Shown: positions 1-12,900 of the stretch, piece after piece
How positions within the stretch are numbered: position 1 is the stretch's first letter
Layout of the letters: each line of letters begins with the position of its first letter
From: Haliclystus octoradiatus
Taxonomy: Eukaryota; Cnidaria; Staurozoa; Stauromedusae; Haliclystidae
Direction of reading: 5' to 3'
Assembly (NCBI GenBank): GCA_916610825.1
Contig: OU744452.1
Span: forward strand, 20,187,781 to 20,251,780
DNA: 64,000 nt
Program-made: the position numbers and the translations under genes
The notes under the pieces: model-generated
Told to the model about the DNA's origin: nothing
The model's database searches: none
The model's input: only the letters and a program-made list of their open reading frames with translations

Positions 1-923
1 CAATCATTCACCAATAAATATTCAAATAATTTATTAATTGCATTTTGATTGCTCATATGGCTTGGGATGTCCTGTCAATAAAAAAATTAACGCAACAATT
101 TAGAAGATGCAGATACAGTTATTGAAATTCAAATATTTTTAATTTTGGACGTAGATCACCTATTTGGTATCGTATAAAGGATGTTCAGCACTGTCACAAT
201 TTTGCATGAGAAATCCGTTTTTAGCCAATTGTAGGTCAACTTATTAACTGCAGAGGGTCAATAGCCTCTTAACAACAGGATAATCAAACATTTAGCGCTG
301 TAAGTACTGTTTTTTTTTTAGCTGTGGATGCAAAGACAGAACAGCCTTTATCCTTAAGTATCATTCTCTTTACGACTCTTTACATGCTGAACATCTGATT
401 ATTTTGTTGGCCTCTATGGAAAAAATTCATGAGTTCATGAACAGTTCATGAACCGGTTGATGGATTGATTCATGAACGTGGAATAATTGAACATGGGATT
501 TTTTCTCTGTTTTCTTAAAACTTATTTAACAGAACCTTATTTTCAATAGGCAGTTAAACCTCCACATCTGTTTTCTTAAATGATAACTCATTCATAATTC
601 ATGGACAAACGAAACAGGTTTTACGAAGATTTCATGAATCAGATGTTGAAAATTAGAGTGTCTCATGAAAAGTGGTCATGAAAAGTTTATAAAAATTAGG
701 CTGTGTAAAGCTCATGAACTAGACTCAAAGGATTGCTTTTCCGAATTGTAGAAAATGAGAAAATGCCAAATGAAATGAGTTCCAAGCAAGTTTGGGTTTG
801 GATCTAACAGAAGACATATTTTGTGAAACTCCGCATGTATGGGACTTTGTCTCGTTCTTAAAGGAAAACAATTGATTCTGGCATCATCGATTATCATATA
901 CACACAAGATTATGTTGATCTAT
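1..923. other. 3' flank of the EAR-repeat gene, no gene seen
   Basis: No convincing coding exon was found on either strand. The stretch contains two patches (about 425-500 and 600-700) of the same TTCATGAA-type motif that builds the large minisatellite further right, here in degenerate form. The rest is AT-rich single-copy-looking sequence. Confidence 0.5.
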
Positions 924-3900
924 TTATATAGTGAATACTTCAAGTGATTCCTCACCATATAACTTCATCTCCATAACAACCAGTCCCTCAACCCCAGTCC
1001 CAATGACAATAGTTTTTGATTTGAGATTGTCAACAATCACGTGAACATCTTGCGCCTTTGTAATTGGTTTAAGAAAACAGTCACCAAATCCAACCACTCC
1101 TTTCCATTTACATATCACAATGCCAGAACGAGAATGAGCGGCAAATAACCAAACAACACTTCCAATTTGTTTGACTTCAATTGATTCAGCTGCGCAAAAC
1201 AAGACAACAAAAGTCAGATATAAAGAAGATGTTAAAACAGCCACTACCTCCATAATAGTACCCATGCGAAAATAGTTCAGGAGTTCAAGAACAGTTCATG
1301 AACAGTTTATAAACAGTTCATGAACGTTAAATGGCCCAAAATTTTCATGAACTACTCATGAACTGTTCTTGAACTGTCTGTGAGGGTTCATGAACAGTTC
1401 AGGAAAATTGGAGCCATTTAACGTTCATGAACTGTTCATGAACTCCTGAACTGTTTTTCGCAGGGGTAGCAACTTTTTTATGATAATAATATAACATTGT
1501 TCCAGTCATGTGCATCGCTACATAGTAATGACTGATATGACTGAAGTAGATCTTGTTCAATACAATAAGTTATCAATAAGCAAAGTAAATAATCTGTATA
1601 CATAGTTGTACATCATCATCTACTGGCATCCTCAAGAGTTAATTCTGCTTAGGATATGGGCAAGCAATCACCATTCACAATATTTTATGTTGTGAGCACA
1701 TTTTTCAACCTTTTATTCTATTAAATCAACCCTCAAACCCTATGATAAAAAATAATGGAAGATAAATTGCCAACATTTTATAAACTATTTATAAACAGTT
1801 CAAGAAAAGTCTATAAAAACACAGGATATTTAACGTTCATGAATTAGTTCATGAACTGTTAATGGACTGCTCCTTCATTGTTTAATTTATCATCAAGGTA
1901 TTCATGAACAGTTTATGAATGTTCGCAAAGTTCATGAACTCAAAGCATCTTTCAAATGGGTGTGTACAAAATTTTGTGTCTAATATAGTGGCCAATTTTT
2001 CTATGAGAATCCTGCTGGCTCTTTATACAGGTTCACTACAATTTCATTTGATAATTCAATATTTTCTACTTAATTCACCTTTAAAATTAAGCAAAGATGT
2101 TGAAACAAAAATTTCTTTGTCTGCTTCATATTTGTAAAATCTAATTTGTGGTTGGCCTCCTAATTCTTGTCCAGCAATACCAATAAAATGATCTTCAAAT
2201 ATGGTTGTTGTAATTACATGATAAACGACACCAGATAAAATCGATTGATGTATCACATAAGATGAGAAATCTTGCGTCACTTTATAAATATGGACGGTAT
2301 CAAACTGAGCTAATTTGTGCGCAGCAGCTACGTAGCTTTGTTTTCCAATCATAAACTGTTTGACAGCAATAAATTCTCTAGTGTCAGTAAGTTGACCAGG
2401 TAAATAAATTTGAGCGTTGAGGATAATCGAACTATCTGTTAAAGATTGTATATCTGCTTTTTCTGATTTTGTAACTATCGTTGTCCCAGTTCTTTCCTTG
2501 CTGTTACCAAGGATAATTGTTGAATATAACTCAACCTTAACTGTTAATGGATTTACTTTGTAAATTTCTGGGTAATTAATACATGATGAATTGATACCTT
2601 GATTCTTGTTACCAACAAAAATAAATAATCCACCTTTAAGGAGATATAACTCCATTGATATTGCAGTTGTTATAAATGTATGACTAATTGAACATGATAA
2701 CGATGATGTTGAGCATCTTAAAAGGTATGCTTTGCCGCACCCTGATCCCTGACGTCTTGCTACTGTAATAAATACCTCTCCACGGGCATACACAGAGTTG
2801 ATCTTGCCTAGTTCTGGTATGCTAAACTCACTCAATATATTCATTGAATGGAACGAAGTGTCTCTTCCTGAAAACAAAATTGATATTGTAAATATCTGAT
2901 GATTATTCTAGATTTGAACAATTGCTCTCGATGGAATACACCTAGGGAAATAAATGACTTGGAAATAAGTTAACACCAACTCAAAAACTACCATAGATGC
3001 CAAGTTAGCTATAGAAATGATGCAAATTGAAACTAGTGCAAGTGATGTTTATATTGAACAGTGACAATGTAAATCATTCAAAGTTTTATGAAAAGTTCAT
3101 GAACTCGCTATATCACTCAAAATTTCATGAACAGTTCTTGAACTCAGTAAAACGCTCAATTCTTCATGACAAGTTCATGAGCTCAGTAAATCACTCAACA
3201 TCTCATGAACAGTTCATAAACTCAGTAAATCATTCAAAGTTTCATGAAAAGCTCATTAACTCAGCAAATCGCTTAATTCTTCATGAAAAGTTCCTGAACT
3301 CAGTAAATCACTCAAAATTTCCTTAAAAGTTCATGAACTCAGTAGATCACTCAAAATGTCATGAAAAGTTCAAGAACTCAGGAAATCATTCAAAGTTTGA
3401 TGTTAAGTTCATAAAGTCAATAATTAAATCATTCAAAATTTCATGAAAAGTTCATGAACTCAGAAATCATTCAAAGTTTGATGTTAAGTTCATGAACTCA
3501 ATAATTAAATCACTCAAAATCTCATGAAAAGTTCATGAACTCAGTAAATCACTCAAAAATTCCTGAAAAGTTCATGAACTCAGTAAATCACTCAAAATGT
3601 CATGAATAGTTCAAGAACTCAGGAAATCATGAAAAGTTTGATGTTAAGTTCATAAAGTCAATAATTAAATCATTCAAAATTTCATGAAAAGTTCATGAAC
3701 TCAGAAATCATTCAAAGTTTGATGTTAAGTTCATGAACTCAATAATTAAATCATTCAAAATTTCATGAAAAGTTCATGAACTCAGAAATCATTCAAAGTT
3801 TGATGTTAAGTTCATGAACTCAATAATTAAATCACTCAAAATCTCATGAAAAGTTCATGAACTCAGTAAATCACTCAAAATTTCATGAAAGTTCATGAAC

Positions 3901-6900
3901 TCAGTAATGCATTATATTGTTCATGAACAAGTCATGAACTCAGAAAATCATGAAAAGTCTGATGTTAAGTTCATGAACTCAATTATTAAGTCACTCGAAA
4001 TTTCATGAACAGATCATGAACTCAGAAATCATTCAAAGTTTGATGTTAAGTTCATGAACTCAATAATTAAATCTCTCAAAATCTCACAAACAGTTCATGA
4101 ACTCAGAAATCAATCAAAGTTTGATGTTAAGTTCATGAACTCAATAATTAAATCTCACGAACAGTTAATGAACTCAGAAATCAATCAAAGTTTGATGTTA
4201 AGTTCATGAACTCAATAATTAAATCATTCAAAATTTCCTTAAAAGTTCATGAACTCAGTAGATCACTCAAAATGTCATGAAAAGTTCAAGAACTCAGGAA
4301 ATCATTCAAAGTTTGATGTTAAGTTCATAAAGTCAATAATTAAATCATTCAAAATTTCATGAAAAGTTCATGAACTCAGAAATCATTCAAAGTTTGATGT
4401 TAAGTTCATGAACTCAATAATTAAATCATTCAAAATTTCATGAAAAGTTCATGAACTCAGAAATCATTCAAAGTTTGATGTTAAGTTCATAAAGTCAATA
4501 ATTAAATCATTCAAAATTTCATGAAAAGTTCATGAACTCAGAAATCATTCAAAGTTTGATGTTAAGTTCATGAACTCAATAATTAAATCATTCAAAATTT
4601 CATGAAAAGTTCATGAACTCAGGAAATCATTCAAAGTTTGATGTTAAGTTCATAAAGTCAATAATTAAATCATTCAAAATTTCATGAAAAGTTCATGAAC
4701 TCAGAAATCATTCAAAGTTTGATGTTAAGTTCATGAACTCAATAATTAAATCATTCAAAATTTCATGAAAAGTTCATGAACTCAGGAAATCATTCAAAGT
4801 TTGATGTTAAGTTCATAAAGTCAATAATTAAATCATTCAAAATTTCATGAAAAGTTCATGAACTCAGAAATCATTCAAAGTTTGATGTTGAGTTCATGAA
4901 CTCAATAATTAAATCATTCAAAATTTCATGAAAAGTTCATGAACTCAGGAAATCATTCAAAGTTTGATGTTAAGTTCATAAAGTCAATAATTAAATCATT
5001 CAAAATTTCATGAAAAGTTCATGAACTCAGAAATCATTCAAAGTTTGATGTTAAGTTCATGAACTCAATAATTAAATCATTCAAAATTTCATGAAAAGTT
5101 CATGAACTCAGAAATCATTCAAAGTTTGATGTTAAGTTCATGAACTCAATAATTAAATCACTCAAAATCTCATGAAAAGTTCATGAACTCAGTAAATCAC
5201 TCAAAATTTCATGAAAGTTCATGAACTCAGTAATGCATTATATTGTTCATGAACAAGTCATGAACTCAGAAAATCATGAAAAGTCTGATGTTAAGTTCAT
5301 GAACTCAATTATTAAGTCACTCGAAATTTCATGAACAGATCATGAACTCAGAAATCATTCAAAGTTTGATGTTAAGTTCATGAACTCAATAATTAAATCT
5401 CTCAAAATCTCACAAACAGTTCATGAACTCAGAAATCAATCAAAGTTTGATGTTAAGTTCATGAACTCAATAATTAAATCTCACGAACAGTTAATGAACT
5501 CAGAAATCAATCAAAGTTTGATGTTAAGTTCATGAACTCAATAATTAAATCTCACTAACAGTTCATGAACTCAGAAACCAATCAAAGTTTGATGTTAAGT
5601 TCATGAACTCAGTAATTAAATCACTCAAAATCTTACGAACAGTTCATGAACTCAGTAAATTCATGAACTCAATAATTAAATCTTACGAACAGTTCATGAA
5701 CTCAGTAAATCATTCAAAGTTTGATGTTAAGTTCATGAACTCAATAATTAAATCTTACGAACAGTTCATGAACTCAGAAATCAATCAAAGTTTGATGTTA
5801 AGTTAATGAACTCAATAATTAAATCTTACGAACAGTTCATGAACTCAGAAATCATTCAAAGTTTGATGTTCAGTTCATGAACTCAATAATTAAATCTCAC
5901 TAACAGTTCATGAACTCAGAAATCAATCAAAGTTTGATGTTAAGTTCATGAACTCAACAATTAAATCTTACAAACAGTTCATGAACTCAGTAAATCATTC
6001 AAAGTTTGATGTTAAGTTCATGAACTCAATAAGTAAATCTCACGAACAGTTAATGAACTCAGAAATCAATCAAAGTTTGATGTTAAGTTCATGAACTCAA
6101 TAATTAAATCTCACGAACAGTTCATGAACTCAGTAAATCATTCAATGTTTGATGTTAAGTTCATGAACTCAATAATTAAATCTTACGAACAGTTCATGAA
6201 CTCAGTAAATCATTCAAAGTTTGATGTTAAGTTCATGAACTCAATAATTAAATCTTACGAACAGTTCATGAACTCAGTAAATCATTCAAAGTTTGATGTT
6301 AAGTTCATGAACTCAGTGAATTTGTTTGCAAGAGTGCAAATCGAAAACATTATATTTATTTTCACAAATGAATAATTTTAATAAATAAATAATGAATTAA
6401 ACCATTAAATTCCATAACCTACCAGTTATATCAAATAGGGTATTTATATCCCTGCACACTGCCTGCGATGAATCATTGAAAGCGTTCAATTGTTCATTAG
6501 AGCTTGAATCTATTTCTTCAGTAAAATTCTTGAATGAACGGATACGATGGCCATTTACAAATCCATCGATCTTCATATCACCTAGAATTATATTGAAAGG
6601 GGAAATAAGACAGAAAACCAAGGCACAAGTAGTGGCAGACTCACAGGGAAGGCTTGCCGTCAATAATTTTCATAAATAAATTAGCAGTATCTTTCTAACT
6701 GAGCTATAACAGTAAAACATACACACACTCCCATTGGTAACCAGGTCGGTAAGTTCATCAATGAGATAATAAGAAATTTGAATGGGTCTGAGCCTGTAGG
6801 ACAATTTCCCTGGTTACACTTACCTCTGATATCAATTGTCTGTGTAAATGTTGCATCTTCGTTTAGTAGTTGTGATGCAGTCTTTCTGATGGTTTGATTG

Positions 6901-9900
6901 TTAATATAATTAATATCAATGCCATTGATCATACCATCTACAGTTAAATTACTTTTTGCAGTGACTTTTCTTGTAAATCTTTTATTACCAGTTATGATCG
7001 CTGTTTCATTAATTGTTACTATTTCCTTCAAAGGTTTGATATCATTTATTTTTGAATTATTTCCAAGTTTCAAATCACCATTGACTTTTACCTTTCCTTT
7101 AAAACCTAAGCTATTTATAAGAGTTTGATCCGAGTTCAAAGTTATTCGATTTTTAGCAAATTCTGATAAATCGACGCCATCAACTTTTCCTGATAAATTG
7201 ACATCTTTTCCAGCTATAAGATTATTAAAACATTTTGAACTTCTAACATTTTGATTCGTACTTAATGTTACTACGTCACTTGAAACATTAACGCCATTGA
7301 TTAATGAAATCGTTTCGACATTTGATTTTACGTTAACATCGTTAGCAAATACGTAAGATCCTGTAATGGATTGAGCGTTGATTTTTAATAAAGCCATATT
7401 ATTTAAATGTGTTATATTAACGACGTCAATTAATCCATCTACTAAAAGATCTTTACTGCTTGCACGTTTTCTAACCAATACGCCTTTCTTGTGGTGGAAG
7501 ATTTTCTTTGCGCATATTACCTGTTCTGTGCTTTTTAAAACGACGTCATTTAGCGTCTTTGTAACGTTGATTCCGTTTAAAGCGCCAATAAAATGTGCTA
7601 GTGATTTGAAAGATACACGTCCGTTCAAAGAAACATTGCCTTTTATTTTTTCAATATTCCTTCGTAACACTGTGTCATTTTTTAGCTCTGATAAATCTAT
7701 TCCATTAACAAAATAATCTGTCGTAATGTTATGGTTAAAAATAACATCTTCTGCAAAGTTGTAACTCCCATTTAGATATTGTTCCGTATTTAAAGTAACA
7801 ACTTTAGCCTTTAGAATTGAAATATCGACATTATTAACTTTGCCGCTGATTTCAACATCATTCTTTGCATAAATATCTTTTTTAAATACTTTTTTGCCAG
7901 TAATATTTTGATTGCCATCAATCAAAAGGATATCATCCAATCGAATTCCATCTAGCTTGTTTTTCACCGACAATATATTAAACGTTAAATGATTATCAAA
8001 TATATAATTTCCAAAAAGTTTCTGGTTTTTAGTTTTTGACATCGCGTTTCTTTCCAGTAAAGGTAACGAGATATTATTTGGTTTAGCTTTTTTCAATGAT
8101 TTTAAAATCCTCAAATTTTGAATGAATATTTTCTTACCGGTAATTTTCTGCTTACCGTTTATCGTAACAGCTTCATCAAATAGTTGAGTAACATTTATGT
8201 TATTGATATCAAAATTAGTCTTCATGTCTCTCCGGAACTTTGTTTCATTTTGGAATATTTTATTTCCAGTAATAGTTTGTTCTCTTGATAAGCTTACCAA
8301 AGAGTTAGCTAGCAATGTGATATTTAAATCGTTGATCTTACCGTCAGCCGTCGCACTATTAAAACGTGTTGGCATTTTAAACGTTTTCTTTCCTTTTACA
8401 GTGACCATTTTCTCCGTAACTCGTACAGCTTCGGAATCAAGTTTAGCTACATCAATTTCATTCACATTACCTTTCGTAATTATAGTTTGAGCTTGTAATA
8501 CACCGCTAATGTTCAAACCTCCAGTGAAAATTAAAGGACCAGTAATGCGTTGTTTTTTATGTACATTAACTAAGTCATCCGGGATCCTAATATTATTTAC
8601 TTTGCCGGTAACAGTAAGATTTTTTAATATTTTAATCGAATTAAACTGTTTGTATCCATTAATAGTCTGTGGCTTTGATTTCTTAACGAGATCTTTCTCA
8701 AATTCAAGAAATGTTCGACCATTTAAATTCATATTATTAACTTGGTTGATATTTGATTTGTAGAACACACGATTTAAAAATGTCATTTTACCAGATACGG
8801 TTTCGTTTTGATTTAAAGAAATAAAATCTCTTCTGGGATTAACCCTATTTATTGTACCGTTAACAATGAGATTGTTAAATTTCACATCATCAAAATTTGA
8901 AGCAGCTTTTATTGTTTGTTGACCTGATAAAGTGACAGTATCATCAACCATATGAGTTAAATTAATCCCGTTGAAATAGCCTTTGATTACTGCGTTTTCT
9001 TCAACAGTAATTCCTTTCTGTAAAGTTTTCTTTCCTTCAATACGTTCATCTTTACTAAGTCTAACAGATCGATTTGCCCAATATGATATCTTTACACCAT
9101 CAACCTTTCCAGAGACGTTTATATTTCCTTTTGAATGCAAGTTATTACCAAATGTTTTCTTGCCAGTTATTACCTCGGATTTGAATTTGAGAGCTATGTC
9201 TGATGGAATTGCTAACCCATCGACTAATGAAGCAGCCACCATATCACCTATACGTAAAATTTCACAAAATTATTCAATTATTCTAGTTGAGTTATTCAAT
9301 TGACTGTTTAATAGATGAAGGATATGATAATGTAAAATCTAATCATTTAATAATCCTAAATATGTCGTATAAGCATGAAGAATGTACTGTATATGATAAA
9401 TAGAGGAAGGAAATTACAAGATCAATCCGTAATTTTAATTGTCCACTTACCTTCGACATTAATTCTAGAGAACGTTTTATTGGAAGGAATAGTTTGCCTC
9501 GTATTCGTCGTCATAACATTATTTTTTAGATGGACGCCATTTGCTGTAGATTCCGTAGTGACATTACCAGAAATATTCATTCCGCGAGTGAATGTCTTAA
9601 AACCTATAAATACAATATATATTGTAGCATATTGATAATTAAATATCGGTTTGGGTTAGGTTTACAAAATTGCAAGAACTGAAATACACACGTAGTATAA
9701 CACATTTAGGATTTTGGATTCATTCGCAAATTGAAGGCGTAAAATTGCCTGGCGGCCTTTGCGTTCGGTCTATGAATATATGATAATGATATGATATGGT
9801 ATCTTTTGTCGTTTTGACCGGCAAATAAAGGACACTTTACACTATAGAAAGTGTCACTTGCATACAGCCTTAGGATTTAGAACTAATTTAAAAGGCTATT

Positions 9901-12900
9901 AATTAGGACATGATGATATTATGATGATAATATCCATTTATTCACTATAGATACTACTTGTACAAGTTTCTTTGTCAGCTAATGCTACGCCTGACCGTGA
10001 TTTGTGGCGTTCTTTGTGTAGAAAATATGTAAGGCGTAAGAGGGACAGCACATTCCTATAATGTGACTGTCTATACTACTACTACTATACTACTTGTGGC
10101 TTGAAAACTGGTATTCACTTTTCAACTTGAGCCAGCAAGGCGACATTGTAAAATTTATGATTTTAAATACATGCAGGTAGCAAAACACTGTAACAATTAA
10201 CAAAATATCCAAGTACCTGATAAAATTCAATCGCTTTTCTACGTGTAAAATTAAGATCTAACTTGTAAATACACACGGGGCAGTATCACGTATAGTTTTA
10301 GATATATTTTACACTCGTTATCAAGCAAATGAGTCAGAAATTTATTCTGCTTTACCTTTGATAAACTGATCTTCGTCTCGTTTGAATGTAGTCTCGTTTA
10401 ACAACGTTACATTAACATTATCAACTTTTCCTTTTACAAACAATTTCTCTTCAATTTTAAAACCATTTTGAAATGTTTTCTTTCCATTAACTTTCATAGG
10501 ATGAATTAGTTTCCATGCTGTTTTATTATAAACATCTAAATCAACACCATCGATTAAACCATTCACACTGGATGATGACCCTAGCATTGTAACGTTGTTA
10601 ATAAAGGTTTTCTCTCCTTCGATTTCCTGCCAGGCAGTGCTCCTTTGAACAAGATCTTTAGATGGGATAATATCGTTTATTATTCCATGTTCTAGAGTAA
10701 TGTTTCCTTTCACGTGAACTGCATCCTCGAAAGTGTTTTTACCGATTATAGTTTGGTTACCTTCAAGGGTGATCACATCATCGTCAATATTGACGCCGTT
10801 TAACGTCCCATTGATGTCTAGGTTATCTATAAAAGTGACGTCATTATTTAGTTTGTATATAGCGGAAATAGTTTGATCACCAGTTGTACGAAGGAGCTTT
10901 TGATTGGCATGTGTAATATTATAGCCATTCAGCAATCCAGATAATGCTACATTATTGGTATCTATATCACTGTGAAAATTAACATCTTTAGTGAAAGTTT
11001 TCATTCCGGTGATATTAGCATCTCTAGCTAAAAAGACAGTTTTCTGCCACAATGATTTAATGTCAGCTATTCTTTTTGCTTGTTCATGTAATGCACGTTT
11101 TAATTCATTAGATTTATAAGCATTGTCGCGCACGGCATTGTTATCGATGGTCTCGTTCCAATGGAGATTAGTAGCAGATGTGTTGCCATTGACAACAACA
11201 TTATTCCAGATGATTTTTCCTGTGACCGTTTGGTTACCAGTCTTAGTCATTAACTGTCGTACCTCGTCTAATAATTGTTTTGTTTTTTCAACTAATTGTT
11301 TCGTTTTATTAGCTACAGTTTTTACAGCGTTTCGAATGATATTTTCAGTTGAGATCGGTAGTTTTGTAACAGAAGTTTCAGCAAATGTCAATTCAAAGAG
11401 ATTCCATCCTTCCCTATATTCTTCATTATAATTAGCAACAGTTAAATATACTTTTCCATTTGACTTAAATGATCTAACAGAGCGTACATCTTGATTAACA
11501 GAAATTGAAGAATTACCAGGCATAGGATTAAGGCCTTGGACAAAAGTGGGCTTAAAAATCCCATGCTGATTATCATAATTGTATATAACGGGGCTCGATT
11601 TTGAGTTACACAATACAAGAAATGGGTCATTGTTATTACTCGTGAAGTAATGCCACGAAACAGCTCCATTTGAAGGTATTCTTTGCCATTCAACAAACAA
11701 GGACCCAGACCACCAATATATCACTGAATCAGTTTCATATTCTTGAACGACCTTTGATAGTAAACCAACTTGCGTAAACAATTGTGTGTATTCATTTGCA
11801 ATTGCTATGTAATGATGTCCATTAAATGAAAAATATTCCACATCATTAGCAGCATGCGTCATCAGATGTTGAACAACGATGTAAGGTTCTGTTGAACCAA
11901 CTACCTTTCTATATAAGCAAATCAAACATGACATGATTAGGAAATGAACTATAAATTCCATTATTCCATTTTCTGAATTCTGATTGGTTGCTCAATTATG
12001 CAGTATTTAACAATGTGAAACACCAAATTGACTTGTCTAATGGTCTTAGTAGAAGTCGACTGCAGTCAAACCTGATCATAAAGGTCACCTCTATAAAACG
12101 GCCATACGTCTTTTAGTGGCCATCCTAGCAATATCTAAAATAGTAATTTCTATTGAATCAATCCTGTACATCGTACATAAGGCCCCCCTCTTTTGCTACG
12201 TAAAACGGTCAATTTATCTACATCTCACATCTGCCTGCTATATATAGGTTCAAATTTAATTATAAAACATACACTCCTTCTATAGAATAACTTATAATAA
12301 TTAAAGTATAATATCAATGTCAAGTAAATTTTGTCAGTCATTGTCTATTGAGAATCAGTAGAGACAAACATTCAAATCTTTTGCATTCTGATTGGCTAAG
12401 ATACCTCGAAATTATTCAACGTTAAAATCTCAACAACATGAAATAATAAGTGACTTACTTGTAAACAGTGGAATAAACATCAGTAAGATGTCTGGCATCT
12501 TGTTTAATTGCAAACACCAAAAATCTTTCACGTTCAATAACAAATGTTTCAACATCATCAGCTGCTACAGATGGAAATACTTGTTTGATTTCTGCTCCGG
12601 CGTATCTCCATTGGTATAAATACGATGAAACAATAGGCGCATTGGTAAACCCACTATTAGCAGTTACAAAGTAGAGTGAATTACCTTCAATATAATGAAC
12701 GATACGTTTACCAGCTATTGTTGGGACTTGACCAGAGATACGAAATGGTTGTGTCCAACCGGCAATATATTCATAGATTCGATAGTAAAGTGAAAACGTT
12801 TGACTTAAGTACCATGTTCTACGGACATGATTCATAATTACGGCATATTTATGTGCTCCAAATTCAACAAATAAAAAATCAGTAGCACCATAGGTTGATA

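Noticed and set aside
3050-6325. Regularly spaced repeats resembling a CRISPR array
   Set aside because: The 'spacers' are themselves repeats, the monomers are degenerate and hierarchical, and the context is an animal intron.
3027-6375. Several open plus-strand frames with FMNSVNHSKF-type repeats
   Set aside because: They are translations of the 81 bp minisatellite, open only because its length is divisible by three; they lie in an intron on the opposite strand and have no other coding character.
6919-9303. Plus-strand frames opposite the large EAR-gene exon
   Set aside because: Antisense shadows of the repeat exon 9247-6824; no domain and no matching splice sites.
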